Shown piece by piece: positions 19,815 to 28,772 of a stretch of 64,000 nt of DNA; the first letter of the stretch is position 1; every line of letters begins with the position of its first letter. The stretch is from Gryllotalpicola protaetiae (GTDB lineage: Bacteria; Actinomycetota; Actinomycetes; Actinomycetales; Microbacteriaceae): NCBI RefSeq assembly GCF_003627055.1, contig NZ_CP032624.1, positions 3,583,394 through 3,647,393 on the forward strand. Reading direction: 5' to 3'. Made by a program: the position numbers and the translations under genes. The notes under the pieces were generated by a model. The model saw nothing but the letters and a program-made list of their open reading frames with translations, was not told where the DNA came from and made no database searches.

Positions 19815-20405
19815 CTACGCCTGAGGGTCCGTGCCGCCGCCGCCGGACACGTCGACCGCGCTCTCGCGGATGTGGTCCACGAAGCCGTACGCGAGCGCCT
19901 CCTCGGCGTTGAACCAGTGGTCGCGGTCGCCGTCGGCGGTGACCTGCTCGACCGACTTCCCGGTCTGAGCGGCGGTGATCTCGGCCAGCCGCTTCTTCAT
20001 GTCCATGATCAGCGCGGCCTGGGTCTGGATGTCGCTCGCGGTGCCGCCGAAGCCGCCGTGCGGCTGGTGCAGCAGCACGCGCGCGTTCGGCGTGATGTAC
20101 CGCTTGCCCTTGGTGCCCGCGGTGAGCAGCAGCTGGCCCATCGACGCGGCCATGCCGATGCCGACGGTCACGATGTCGTTGGGGACGAACTGCATGGTGT
20201 CGTAGATCGCCATGCCGGCCGTGATCGAGCCACCGGGCGAGTTGATGTAGAGGTAGATGTCCTTCTTGGGGTCCTCGGCGGCGAGGAGGAGGAGCTTCGC
20301 GGCGATCTCGTTGGCGTTGTCGTCCCGCACCTCTTCGCCGAGCCAGACGATCCGGTCCTTCAGCAGTCGATCGAAAACACTGTTGGGCAGTGTCGCTTCG
20401 GCCAT
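19815..20405 (-). CDS. clpP1: ATP-dependent Clp protease proteolytic subunit ClpP1
   Basis: A 196-residue ClpP paralogue with catalytic Ser in [14 protein letters not shown] and His in [14 protein letters not shown]. It lies 28 bp upstream of clpP2 in the same transcript. A possible -10 (TAGATT on the minus strand) lies near 20440. GTTCGC-N5-GCG at 20474-20487 loosely resembles half of a ClgR box, the usual activator site for actinobacterial clp genes; this is suggestive only. Confidence 0.96.
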   Translation of the reverse strand: MAEATLPNSVFDRLLKDRIVWLGEEVRDDNANEIAAKLLLLAAEDPKKDIYLYINSPGGSITAGMAIYDTMQFVPNDIVTVGIGMAASMGQLLLTAGTKGKRYITPNARVLLHQPHGGFGGTASDIQTQAALIMDMKKRLAEITAAQTGKSVEQVTADGDRDHWFNAEEALAYGFVDHIRESAVDVSGGGGTDPQA

Positions 20406-20530
20406 GTGTGATGCTCCGTTTCAGTGAGTAGCTGCATCGAATCTATCGGGGGGCAACGCACGGGACCGGGACTGTTCGCCCACGGCGCATGTGCGTGGCG
20501 CTCAGACGGTGCAGTGTCGATTAACGACAA

Positions 20531-20562
20531 CGGATGCCGGGGCACGTGGCGCCCGGCATCCG
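20531..20562 (-). terminator. Terminator after tig
   Basis: CGGATGCCGGG and CCCGGCATCCG form an 11-bp perfect stem with a 10-nt loop, 15 bp after the tig stop. It separates tig from the clpP1-clpP2 promoter region. No T-run is present. Confidence 0.65.
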
Positions 20563-20576
20563 TATCGCGTACTCGC

Positions 20577-21998
20577 CTACTCCTCCTCGGAGGCGGCCTT
20601 CTTCTTGCTCTTCTTCGCCGGCCTGTTCGCCTCGGCGATGGCCTCGGCTGCGCTCTCGACGGCCTCTTCCTCGGTCGGCTGCGGCTCGGCCTCGAGGATG
20701 ATGTCGGAGTCGTCCTCGGGGTTGTCGACGACCGCGAACTCGCTCAGGTCGACCGGGTTGCCGGCCTCGTCCGTGACGACGGCCTTGCCGAGGACGAGCG
20801 AGATCGCCTTGCTGCGGGCGACCTCGCCGACCATCTGCGGGATCTGGCCGTTGTCGGCCAGGACCTTGATGAACTCGTTCGGGTCCATGCCGTACTGGGC
20901 GGAGGCCTGCACGAGGTACGACGTGAGCTCGTTCTGGCTGACCGTGACCTTCTCGGACTCGGCGATCTCGTCGAAGAGGATCTGCGTGCGCAGGGCCTTC
21001 TCGCTCGCCTCCTTCACCTCGGCGCGGTGCACGTCGTCTTCGAGGCGGCTCTCGGCCTCGAGGTGGCGGTGCACCTCGTCTTCGATGACGCCCTCAGGGA
21101 CTGGGATCTCGGCCTGCTCGAGGAGCAGGTCGACGAGCTTGGTGCGCGCCTCGTTGCCCTGGGCGAAGGCCTTCGACTTCGCAGCCTCGGACTTGAGGCC
21201 CTCGCGCAGCTCGGCGATGGTGTCGTACTCGCTCGAGATCTGAGCGAAGTCGTCGTCGGCCTCGGGCAGCTCGCGCTCCTTGACGGAGTTGACGGTGACC
21301 GAGATCTCGGCCTCCTCGCCCTCGTGGTCGCCACCGAGCAGGTTCGACGTGAAGGTCGTGTCCTCGCCGGCCGTGAGCGACTCGAGCGCGTCATCGAGGC
21401 CGTCGAGCAGATCGCCGGAGCCGAGCTCGTAGGAGATGTTCTCGGCGCTGTCGACGACCTCGTCGCCGATCTTCGCCTCGAGGTCGATCTGCACGAAGTC
21501 GCCGGACTTCGCGGGGCGGTCGACGGTCACGAGCGTGCCGAAGCGGCTGCGCAGGCGGTGGAGCTCCTCCTCCACGTCGGCGTCCGTGATCTCGGACGTC
21601 TCGACGGTGACGGCGACCTTGTCGTAGTCCGGCACGCTGATCGCGGGGCGGACGTCGACCTCGAAGGTGACGACGAGGTCGCCCGCGAAGGTGTTCACGT
21701 CGGGCACGGTCACGACGTCGGCCTCCGGGCGGCCGAGGGGGCGCACCTTGGTCTCGGTGACGGCCTCGCGGTAGGCGCCGTCGAGCGAGTCATTGATCGC
21801 GTGCTCGAGGACGGCTCCCTTGCCGACCCGGGTGTCGATGATCGCGGGGGGCACCTTGCCCTTGCGGAAGCCGGGGATGGTGACGTCGGCCGCGATGTGC
21901 TCGTAGGCGTGGGTGATGCTGGGCTTCAGCTGCTCCGGCGAGACCGTGGTGGTGAGCTTGACGCGCGTCGGGCTCAGCTGTTCGACAGTGGTGGGCAC
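20577..21998 (-). CDS. tig: Trigger factor
   Basis: A 473-residue ribosome-associated chaperone. Domains in order: the ribosome-binding domain with [23 protein letters not shown] (signature GFRxGKxP), the FKBP-type prolyl isomerase domain ([20 protein letters not shown] to [13 protein letters not shown]), then the helical C-terminal chaperone domain ending in an acidic tail with a Lys-rich stretch. Translation starts at GTG 21998 with AGGAG upstream; in-frame sequence beyond it runs into tRNA-Pro. Confidence 0.96.
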   Translation of the reverse strand: MPTTVEQLSPTRVKLTTTVSPEQLKPSITHAYEHIAADVTIPGFRKGKVPPAIIDTRVGKGAVLEHAINDSLDGAYREAVTETKVRPLGRPEADVVTVPDVNTFAGDLVVTFEVDVRPAISVPDYDKVAVTVETSEITDADVEEELHRLRSRFGTLVTVDRPAKSGDFVQIDLEAKIGDEVVDSAENISYELGSGDLLDGLDDALESLTAGEDTTFTSNLLGGDHEGEEAEISVTVNSVKERELPEADDDFAQISSEYDTIAELREGLKSEAAKSKAFAQGNEARTKLVDLLLEQAEIPVPEGVIEDEVHRHLEAESRLEDDVHRAEVKEASEKALRTQILFDEIAESEKVTVSQNELTSYLVQASAQYGMDPNEFIKVLADNGQIPQMVGEVARSKAISLVLGKAVVTDEAGNPVDLSEFAVVDNPEDDSDIILEAEPQPTEEEAVESAAEAIAEANRPAKKSKKKAASEEE

Positions 21999-22035
21999 TG
22001 GTGGTTCTCCTAGATGGTGGACGTTCAAGCGGCAG

Positions 22036-22113
22036 TGGTCGGGGCGACAGGATTCGAACCTGCGACTTCCCGCCCCCAAAGCGGGCGCTCTAGCCAAGCT
22101 GAGCTACGCCCCG
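22036..22113 (-). tRNA. tRNA-Pro (anticodon TGG)
   Basis: Complete cloverleaf on the minus strand: acceptor CGGGGCG/CGCCCCG, anticodon stem CCCGC/GCGGG around loop TTTGGGG, and T-loop GGTTCGAATCC. The discriminator is A, and CCA is encoded in the DNA at the 3' end. Confidence 0.95.
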
Positions 22114-22143
22114 GATGCATGCGATCCGCACGGTTGTACCGCG

Positions 22144-22214
22144 AGGGGGCGACGGGAATCGAACCCGCGTAATCAGTTTGGAAGACTGAGGCTCTACCAT
22201 TGAGCTACACCCCC
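22144..22214 (-). tRNA. tRNA-Gly (anticodon TCC)
   Basis: Complete 71-nt cloverleaf on the minus strand: acceptor GGGGGTG/CGCCCCC (one G-T pair), anticodon stem TCAGT/ACTGA around CTTCCAA, and T-loop GGTTCGATTCC. The discriminator is T, and CCA is not encoded, unlike the neighbouring tRNA-Pro. Confidence 0.95.
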
Positions 22215-22289
22215 GGAAGGTGTTCTTCGCCGCCGGAAGGCAGCCTGTCAAGCATACGGCATGGGCGTAGCCGGGCTACGCTCGCCCCC

Positions 22290-22964
22290 GTGAAGTACGC
22301 CATCGCAGCGTTGCGATTCGCCGTCAGCGCGCTCATGCTCGCCGCCCTGAGCACCTCGTTCGTCAACGACGCGCGCCGCGGCGTCTCGGTGTGGCCGTGG
22401 GACTGGTTCGGCTACTTCACCAACCAGAACAATCTGGCTGCCGGATTCGTGCTGACCTTCGCCGGCATCGCGCTGCTGCGCGGCCGCCGCGTGCGGTGGA
22501 TCGAGTATGCGCGCGCCGCCGTCACCACCTACATCTTCATCGTCGGGACGGTGTTCTGGACCTTGCTCGCCGCGGTGACGCCGGTCCCCATCCCGTGGAC
22601 GAACGACGTCGTGCACGCCGTCGTTCCCGCCTACTGCCTGCTCGACTGGCTGCTCGTCGGCGATCGCGCGCCGCTGCGCCTCTCCAGGCTCTGGGTGATC
22701 TACGCGTACGCGGTCGCGTGGCTCTCGGTCACGCTGATCCGCGGCGCGAGCGACGGCTGGGTGCCGTACCCGTTCATGGACCCGGCGACCGGCTACGGCA
22801 GTGTCGCCGTCTACTGCGGCGCGATCGTCGTCATCGCGACCGTGGTCGCGCTGCTGTTCTGGGCGGCGAGCAGGCTGCCGGGCATCCTGCTGCGCCGCTC
22901 AGCGGATCGCGTCGTAGCTGAACCGGCCGGCGACCATCGTCGCGACGACCGGCTGGCTGCGTAG
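22290..22964 (+). CDS. Pr6Pr family membrane protein
   Basis: A 224-residue protein with about six transmembrane segments, matching the Pr6Pr family. Recognisable pieces are the FGYFTNQNNLAAGFVL segment, TYIFIVGTVFWTLLAA, the VVHAVVPAYCLLDWLL segment with its conserved histidine, and YPFMDPATGYGSVAVYCG near the end. The function is unknown. The GTG start (VKYAIAALRF) follows tRNA-Gly by 75 bp. Its 3' end overlaps that of the convergent amidohydrolase by 66 bp. Confidence 0.85.
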   Translation: MKYAIAALRFAVSALMLAALSTSFVNDARRGVSVWPWDWFGYFTNQNNLAAGFVLTFAGIALLRGRRVRWIEYARAAVTTYIFIVGTVFWTLLAAVTPVPIPWTNDVVHAVVPAYCLLDWLLVGDRAPLRLSRLWVIYAYAVAWLSVTLIRGASDGWVPYPFMDPATGYGSVAVYCGAIVVIATVVALLFWAASRLPGILLRRSADRVVAEPAGDHRRDDRLAA

Positions 22965-24365
22965 CTCCGCCACCTCGGCGCCCAGCGGGTCCGCGCCCAG
23001 CACGACGAGATCGGCGGGCTGGCCGACGGCGATCGATGAGCGAACGGATGCCTGCACCGCCTGCTGCACCGTCACGCATTGCTCTGCGTGCCAGGCCGCG
23101 CGGTCACCGCGGGTGCGGAAGACGGCGGACGCGATCGCGAGCCACGGGTCGAGCGGCGCAACGGGGGCGTCGGAGCCGAAGGCGAGCGTTGCCCCGCTCT
23201 CGAGCAGGCTGCGCAGGGGGAACGCGCGCCGCGAGCGCGCGCCCCAGTACCGCTCGGCGACATCGCGGTCGTCCATCGCGTGCTCGGGCTGCACGCTCGC
23301 GGTGACGCCGAGCTCGGCGAAGCGCGACAGGTCCTCCGGGTGGACGAGCTGCGCGTGCTCGACCGAGCCGCGTGCTCCGGCGAGAGCGAACGCGTCGAGG
23401 GCGTGCGAGACGGCTCGGTCGCCGATCGCGTGCACCGCCGCCTGCAGGTCGGCGCGCACCGCTTGGCGCAGCAGCTCGATGAGCTCGTCGGGCGGCACCG
23501 TGAGCAGCCCGCGCTCGTCAGCGCCGACGTCGCTTGCGTATGGCTCGCGCAGGTACGCGGTGCGTGTGTTGAGCGAGCCGTCGGTGATCACCTTGAGCGG
23601 GCCGAGGGTGAGCAGGCCGCTCGCGTCGAGCTGCGCTCCCCCGCCGAGACCGAGCGCGAGCACGTCGGCGAGCCGCTCCGGGTAGAACGCGGCCTCGACC
23701 CGCAGCTCGTCGAACCCGGCGGCGAAGCGGCGGCGCCACGCGTCGGGGGCGAAGCCCAGCTCGAAGTCGACGATTCCGACGACGCCGCGGGCCGCGGCCG
23801 CCTCGGCCGCCTCGTGGGCCCAGCCGTCGACAGTCGCCTCCGGTACGTCGTCAAGGGCGTCGATCACGGCGAACGCGTCCTGCTCGCGCAGCACCCCGCT
23901 CGGGTGCTCGTAGAAGCCGTGCGCCTTGAGCGCGGCCGAGTTCAGCCACACCGTGTGCAGGTCGGCGCTCACGGCGACGACGCGACGCTCCGGGTCCGCG
24001 TCGTCCCCCAGCGCCTCGTCGAGCAGCGCGAAGTGCGGCGCGTCGGGCCACAGGGCGTCGCGGAAGCCGACCCCGACGAGGTCGCCGTCGGGGTGCGTCT
24101 CGGCGTGCGCGGCGAGCACGGCCGCGGCATCCGCCGCGGAACCCGCGTCGCCGAGCTGAACCCGCCTGGCGGACTGCGCCCACTGCGCGAAATGCGTGTG
24201 CCGGTCCCACAGGCCGGGGATCAGCACGTGGCCGTCGAGCTCGACGTGCTCGCCCACCGTCGGCAGCTCGCCGGCCGGCGTGACCGCGGTGATGGTCCCG
24301 CCCGACACGGTGACGTCGACGATGCGGCCGTCGATGAGTCGCGCGCCGCTGAACGTCAATGTCAT
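22899..24365 (-). CDS. Amidohydrolase family protein (YtcJ-like)
   Basis: A 488-residue metal-dependent hydrolase of the amidohydrolase_3 type. Landmarks are the metal-binding GLWDRHTHFAQWA near residue 60, the AVHAIGDRAVSHALDAF histidine region, SVEHAQLVHPEDLSRFAELG, SDAPVAPLDPW (catalytic Asp), and a C-terminal IAVGQPADLVVLGADPLG beta-sandwich. The substrate is unknown. It is 8 bp downstream of the nei-type gene and probably co-transcribed with it. Confidence 0.9.
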   Translation of the reverse strand: MTLTFSGARLIDGRIVDVTVSGGTITAVTPAGELPTVGEHVELDGHVLIPGLWDRHTHFAQWAQSARRVQLGDAGSAADAAAVLAAHAETHPDGDLVGVGFRDALWPDAPHFALLDEALGDDADPERRVVAVSADLHTVWLNSAALKAHGFYEHPSGVLREQDAFAVIDALDDVPEATVDGWAHEAAEAAAARGVVGIVDFELGFAPDAWRRRFAAGFDELRVEAAFYPERLADVLALGLGGGAQLDASGLLTLGPLKVITDGSLNTRTAYLREPYASDVGADERGLLTVPPDELIELLRQAVRADLQAAVHAIGDRAVSHALDAFALAGARGSVEHAQLVHPEDLSRFAELGVTASVQPEHAMDDRDVAERYWGARSRRAFPLRSLLESGATLAFGSDAPVAPLDPWLAIASAVFRTRGDRAAWHAEQCVTVQQAVQASVRSSIAVGQPADLVVLGADPLGAEVAELRSQPVVATMVAGRFSYDAIR

Positions 24366-24373
24366 CGGATGCC

Positions 24374-25393
24374 TCACTTCTGGTCGGTCGGGCACCAGTA
24401 GAGCTTGCGGTTCGCCAGCTCGGTCATCGCGATCGGCGTGCCGCACACCCGGCACGGCTCGCCGGCGCGGTGGTAGACCCAGTGGCGATCATCGCGCTTC
24501 GCCATCGCGCGGCGATAGGCCTCGCCGGTCAAGCCGTCCATCGTCATCATCTGGCCGGTGCGCACGCCGATGTCGAGCAGGTGAACCCAGTCGCGCCAGA
24601 GTGCCCTCGCGGTCTCCTCGGGCACTTTCTTTCCCGGGGTGAACGGGTCGAGGCGCGCGCGGAACAGCATCTCCGCGCGGTAGACGTTGCCGATGCCGCT
24701 CACGACCGACTGGTCCATGAGCAGCTGGCCGACCGGCTGGTTCGACTTGCGGATGCCGGCGACGACCCGGTCTTCGGCGGCCTGCGAGTCGTCGTTCAGC
24801 GGGTCGGGGCCGAGCCGGTCGATCACCTGCTGCACCTCGAACGCCGTGATCGCCTCGCACGCGGTCGGCCCGCGCAGATCGGCGCAGGCGGTATCGGTGA
24901 GCAGGCGCACGCGCACCGCGCCGACGGGCGGCGGGGGGAAGTCGAAGTCCGCGTCGTCGTTCTCCTTCTCGGACTCTGCCATGTGCAGCCGAGCCTTGCG
25001 CGGGGCGCCGATGGACCGCACCGAGTCTTCGCCCGCGGCGTCGTCGAGGTAGTCGCGGTCGGTCTCGAGCTCGGTGTCGTCGGGAAGGTCAGTGCCGCGC
25101 TGGTTCGTCCGGCCCATCCGGCCGCCTGCGGACCTGATCGTGGCATCCGTCGTGATCTCGCCTGCGAAATCCCATGCGCCGTACAGGCCGAGGTGAACGC
25201 GCAGCCAGAGGCCGTTGTCGAACTCGAGGAACATCTGCTTGCCGACAGCGGTCGCGCGCGACATGGTGGCTCCGTCGAGCATCTTCGCCCCGGCGGCGAA
25301 GCGGCCCTGCGGGCTCGAGACGGCTACCCGGTGCCCGACGAAGTTGCGGGCGAACTGCCGGGCGATGCGGTGGACGGAGTGACCCTCAGGCAT
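24374..25393 (-). CDS. nei: Fpg/Nei family DNA glycosylase (endonuclease VIII-like)
   Basis: A 339-residue base-excision repair glycosylase/AP lyase. The N-terminal catalytic PEGHSVHRIAR is characteristic (Pro1 nucleophile after Met removal, then Glu). The H2TH domain contains SVVSGIGNVYRAEMLFRA. The C-terminal zinc finger CRVCGTPI...YWCPTDQ has three of the four expected cysteines: the last is Asp. A charged insert of about 40 residues near residues 95-140 (EKENDDADFD) is longer than in most relatives. Confidence 0.9.
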   Translation of the reverse strand: MPEGHSVHRIARQFARNFVGHRVAVSSPQGRFAAGAKMLDGATMSRATAVGKQMFLEFDNGLWLRVHLGLYGAWDFAGEITTDATIRSAGGRMGRTNQRGTDLPDDTELETDRDYLDDAAGEDSVRSIGAPRKARLHMAESEKENDDADFDFPPPPVGAVRVRLLTDTACADLRGPTACEAITAFEVQQVIDRLGPDPLNDDSQAAEDRVVAGIRKSNQPVGQLLMDQSVVSGIGNVYRAEMLFRARLDPFTPGKKVPEETARALWRDWVHLLDIGVRTGQMMTMDGLTGEAYRRAMAKRDDRHWVYHRAGEPCRVCGTPIAMTELANRKLYWCPTDQK

Positions 25394-25408
25394 CGAACGA
25401 CACCGGCA

Positions 25409-25897
25409 TCAGTGATCGACGCCCTTGCCGGCGATGTCGCCGGTCGCCTCGTACTCGGCGAGTTGCGCGATACGGCGCGCGTGGCGCTCCTCCCCGCTGA
25501 ACGGCTCGGCGACGAACAGATCGATGAAGCGGATCGCCTCGTCTTCGGTGTGCTGGCGCGCGCCGATGGAGATCACGTTCGCGTCGTTGTGCTGGCGGGC
25601 GAGCAGCGCCGTCGACTCGTTCCAGACGAGCGCCGCGCGAATGCCCTTCACCTTGTTCGCGGCGATCTGCTCGCCGTTCCCCGAGCCGCCGAAGACGACA
25701 CCGAGCGCGTGCACACCCGCCTGCTGGTCGACGATCACGGCATGTGCGGCGTTGATGCAGAAGGCGGGGTAGTCGTCGAGCGCGTCGTACGCCGTGGGGC
25801 CGTGGTCGACGACCTCGTGACCCTGTTCGCGCAGGTGCGCTTGGATCTTCTGGCTGAGGTCGAGTCCGGCGTGGTCCGTGGCGATGTGGATGCGCAT
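25409..25897 (-). CDS. rpiB: Ribose-5-phosphate isomerase B
   Basis: A 162-residue isomerase interconverting ribose-5-phosphate and ribulose-5-phosphate in the pentose phosphate pathway. It starts MRIHIATDHAGLDLSQKI and has GVVFGGSGNGEQIAANKVKG, the form seen in the mycobacterial subgroup, which lacks the cysteine base of E. coli RpiB and uses a glutamate instead. It lies 15 bp upstream of the nei-type gene in the same direction. Confidence 0.93.
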   Translation of the reverse strand: MRIHIATDHAGLDLSQKIQAHLREQGHEVVDHGPTAYDALDDYPAFCINAAHAVIVDQQAGVHALGVVFGGSGNGEQIAANKVKGIRAALVWNESTALLARQHNDANVISIGARQHTEDEAIRFIDLFVAEPFSGEERHARRIAQLAEYEATGDIAGKGVDH

Positions 25898-25916
25898 GCT
25901 GACCAGAATATCGGCG

Positions 25917-27257
25917 TCAGACGGCGTCGAGGATGCCCATGGCGAGCACCCTGCGCAGCACCGGGCGCGTCGCCGCGAGGCCGGCCCAGACGAGCCCGAT
26001 GCCGAGCGCGAGGCACCCCGCGACGATCGCGAGGCCGAGCGGCTGCAGCAGCAGCGTGTACCCCGTGAGCGGGAACAGGACCAGGGCGGCCGCGACGGCG
26101 GAGCCGATCGTGACGACGAGCAGCGGTGCGAGCACGGCCCTGCGACGAGCGGCGTCCATCACGGCGGCCGGCATCCCGATGCGGTCGAGGCTCACGTACA
26201 GCGCCCGGCGGTCGAGGATGCCTGCAGCTTGGTTCACGCCGATCGCGCAGGCGACCATCGCGAACGACATGGCGAGCGTGAGCACGACACCGGTGCGGAT
26301 GTCGGCGGCAAGCAGCCGCGTCGCGGCGTCCTCGTTGCCGATCGTCTGCGTGAAGGCCACCCCGATGCCGGTGAAGACCCCGACGAAGCTCACCATCGAG
26401 AGCGCGCCGACCTGGCGCCACGCGGCCTTCGTGTCGTCGAGCACGGTGCGCGCAGCGATCAGCCGTGCGGGCGAGTTCGCGCGCTTCAGCCAGCGCTGGG
26501 CGAACAGTCGCAGCACGAACGGCCCCACGAGACCGAGCACCGCGAGCACCGCCGCGAAGCCGCCGAGCAGGACCGCGATCACCAGGACCAGACCCCCGAT
26601 CGACGCGAGTGCGTTGAGCGAGCTCGAGACCGCGACCGCGGCGACGAGCACCCCGACAGCCACCAGCGCACGGATCCACTTCGCCTGCGCGCTGACGGCG
26701 CGGGTGCGCACGCCTAGCGGGGTGAGCAGGACGCCGCGCAGGCCGACGGCGGCACTCACCGCGCTGAGCAGCCCGACCGCGCCGATGACTGCGAAGAACA
26801 CCCAGACGGGCGGCCAGATGGCGCCGCCCAGCGCTCTGCCGTCGAAGTGCAGCAGCCCGAACAGCGGCAGCGCCACGAGTGAGACGACGGCGCCGACGAC
26901 AGCACCGAGAAGGGCGATGGCGGTGGATTCCAGCACGGTCAGCGCGGAGACCAGGCCGCTGGACGCGCCCAACAGCCTGAGGCTCGAGAGCCGTTCGTCA
27001 CGGCGTCGAGCGGCCAGCCGTGCGGCCGCGCCGCCGAGCGACGCGAGCGGGACGACGAGCAGGACGAGCGCGAGCAGGGCGAGCATGCGGTACGTGACTG
27101 CGGTCTCGCCGCCGAAGGTGAAGAAGGCGGACACACCGCCCGCGACCACGGTGGTGCACAGCGTCACGACGGCGAAGGCGGTCGCAGGCAGAACGACCGT
27201 GGCCGCGTCGCCTCCCGCGCGCCGCGCGAACAGGCGGGCGATGGTGAGGAGCCTCAC
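25917..27257 (-). CDS. ABC transporter permease, FtsX/MacB-like
   Basis: A 446-residue membrane protein with about ten hydrophobic segments, arranged as in FtsX-domain permeases. Examples are YRMLALLALVLLVVPLASLG near residue 55, FALSMSFAMVACAIG-like sequence in the middle and LVVTIGSAVAAALVLFPLTG towards the end. The short extracytoplasmic loops suggest an export or signalling permease rather than a nutrient importer. Its GTG start overlaps the ATPase stop as GTGA. Confidence 0.85.
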   Translation of the reverse strand: MRLLTIARLFARRAGGDAATVVLPATAFAVVTLCTTVVAGGVSAFFTFGGETAVTYRMLALLALVLLVVPLASLGGAAARLAARRRDERLSSLRLLGASSGLVSALTVLESTAIALLGAVVGAVVSLVALPLFGLLHFDGRALGGAIWPPVWVFFAVIGAVGLLSAVSAAVGLRGVLLTPLGVRTRAVSAQAKWIRALVAVGVLVAAVAVSSSLNALASIGGLVLVIAVLLGGFAAVLAVLGLVGPFVLRLFAQRWLKRANSPARLIAARTVLDDTKAAWRQVGALSMVSFVGVFTGIGVAFTQTIGNEDAATRLLAADIRTGVVLTLAMSFAMVACAIGVNQAAGILDRRALYVSLDRIGMPAAVMDAARRRAVLAPLLVVTIGSAVAAALVLFPLTGYTLLLQPLGLAIVAGCLALGIGLVWAGLAATRPVLRRVLAMGILDAV

Positions 27258-27979
27258 GACGTCTCCCCCGCCCGTGCCGCCGCCTCGACGCCAGTGCTCT
27301 CGACCATCATGCCGTCGGCCATGTGCAGGGTGCGGTCGCAGCGGGCCGCGACTCCGGCGTCGTGCGTGACGACGACGAGCGCTCGCCCCGACCCGACCGT
27401 CGAGGCGAGCAGCGCCGCCATGACCTCTGCCGAGGTCACGGAGTCGAGGGCGCCGGTCGGCTCATCGGCGAAGACCACCTCGGGCTGCGCGGCCTGGGCC
27501 CGAGCGATCGCGACGCGCTGCTGCTGGCCACCGGAGAGCTCGCCGATGCGCGACTGCGCTTTGTCGCCGATGCCGAGGAGGTCGAGCAGGCGGGCGGCCT
27601 CGAACTCGGCATCCGCCCGCGCAGTGCCGAGGAGCAGCAGGGGAAGCGCCACGTTCTCGGCCGCCGTGAGCTCCGGAAGCAGCAGGCCCTGCTGGAACAC
27701 GAAGCCGAACGCCGTGCGGCGCAGCTCGCTGCGGCGGCGGTCGGAGAGGGCGGCGACGTCGACGGTGGTGCCCAGGCGATGCAGCAGCACCTGCCCGGCG
27801 TCCGGCGTCTCGATGCCGGCGACGCTGTGCAGCAGCGTGGTCTTTCCGCTGCCCGACGGGCCCATGATGGCGACGGATTCGCCGGCCGAGACGGTGAGGT
27901 CGACGCCGCGCAGTGCACGGGTGGGTCCGAAGTCCTTGAAAAGGCTGCGGGCCTCGATGAGGGTCTGCATGCTCTCCAT
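27254..27979 (-). CDS. ABC transporter ATP-binding protein, MacB/LolD-like
   Basis: A 241-residue ATPase partnering the FtsX-type permease. Walker A is GPSGSGKTT, the signature is LSGGQQQRVAIARA and Walker B is VVFADEPTGALDS; ARSLFKDFGPTRALRGVDL opens the domain. FADEPTGALDS is typical of the MacB/LolD/BceA group, whose exporters often handle peptides or lipoproteins. The start at 27979 or 27970 (MQTLIEARS) cannot be settled; longer in-frame extensions look unlike the family. Confidence 0.88.
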   Translation of the reverse strand: MESMQTLIEARSLFKDFGPTRALRGVDLTVSAGESVAIMGPSGSGKTTLLHSVAGIETPDAGQVLLHRLGTTVDVAALSDRRRSELRRTAFGFVFQQGLLLPELTAAENVALPLLLLGTARADAEFEAARLLDLLGIGDKAQSRIGELSGGQQQRVAIARAQAAQPEVVFADEPTGALDSVTSAEVMAALLASTVGSGRALVVVTHDAGVAARCDRTLHMADGMMVESTGVEAAARAGETS

Positions 27980-28070
27980 GGTTCCGGCGACGGACACTGC
28001 GCACATCGCCCGCGAGGCGGGTCTTGGCGCAGGCATCCGTCGTACCTGAGACCGAGGTCAGTGTGTACTG

Positions 28071-28128
28071 GCGTGCCGGTCCCCGCCCGGCACGCACGCG
28101 GAGTCGCCGTACACGCCGCCGACTCCGC
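28071..28128 (-). terminator. Tandem hairpins after the nitroreductase-like gene
   Basis: Two stems follow each other on the minus strand: GCGGAGTCG/CGACTCCGC (28098-28128, overlapping the stop codon) and GCGTGCCGG/CCGGCACGC (28071-28095, 7-nt loop). They separate this gene from the ABC exporter genes. Confidence 0.65.
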
Positions 28129-28742
28129 TAGTCGAACTGCGGTCCCCTGGTGCGCGTGCGCTTGAGCTCGAAGAAGCCGTCGTAGGACGCGGCCGCGACG
28201 ATGCCGTCCCACAGCGTCAGCGCCTGCTCGCCGCGCGGCGTCGGCGAGATCACGGGTCCGAAGAATGCGGTGCCGTTCACCGCGATGATCGGGGTGCCGA
28301 CCTCCTGCCCGACTCGCTCGATGCCGTCGTCATGGCTCGCGCGCAGCTCGGCGTCGTACTCGTCACTGTCGGCGTAGCGGGCGTAGTCGGCGGGAAGCCC
28401 CACCTCGGCGAGCGCGTCGGCGATCACCGCGTCGGCGTCCTTCGAGCCGCCCGGGTGGATGCGGGTGCCGAGAGCGTCATAGAGCGGCTTGACGGATGCC
28501 TGGCCCTCGCGCTGCTCGACGGCGGCCACCAGCCGGGCATAGCGCATCAGGCGTGGGAAATTCGCGCGGTAGCTGTCTGAGACGTCCTTGTCCTCGTTCA
28601 GGATCGCGAGGCTCATGATGTGCCACGTCACGTCGAGGTCACGCGCCGTGCTCACCTCGTCGACCCAGCGCGAAGTCATCCACGCCCAGGGGCACGAGGG
28701 GTCGAACCAGAAATCCACCGCGGTGCGCGCAACGTCAGTCAT
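28128..28742 (-). CDS. DsbA-fold mycothiol-dependent nitroreductase-like protein (Rv2466c family)
   Basis: A 204-residue thioredoxin-fold protein of the DsbA/Rv2466c type, known from mycobacteria to act with mycothiol. The N terminus reads VDFWFDPSCPWAWMTSRWVDEV. The active site is CPWA rather than CPWC, so only the nucleophilic cysteine remains, which implies a monothiol mechanism. PIIAVNGTAFFGPVISPTPRG contains the cis-Pro-like region. It is divergent from pepN with 30 bp between starts. Confidence 0.85.
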   Translation of the reverse strand: MTDVARTAVDFWFDPSCPWAWMTSRWVDEVSTARDLDVTWHIMSLAILNEDKDVSDSYRANFPRLMRYARLVAAVEQREGQASVKPLYDALGTRIHPGGSKDADAVIADALAEVGLPADYARYADSDEYDAELRASHDDGIERVGQEVGTPIIAVNGTAFFGPVISPTPRGEQALTLWDGIVAAASYDGFFELKRTRTRGPQFD

Positions 28743-28772
28743 GCCTCTGTTCTAGTCCGTAGGGTTGTTCCT

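Noticed and set aside
22036..22214. tRNA genes as the attachment site of an integrated element
   Set aside because: Both tRNAs are complete, no integrase or partial tRNA duplicate is seen on either side, and the flanking genes are housekeeping.
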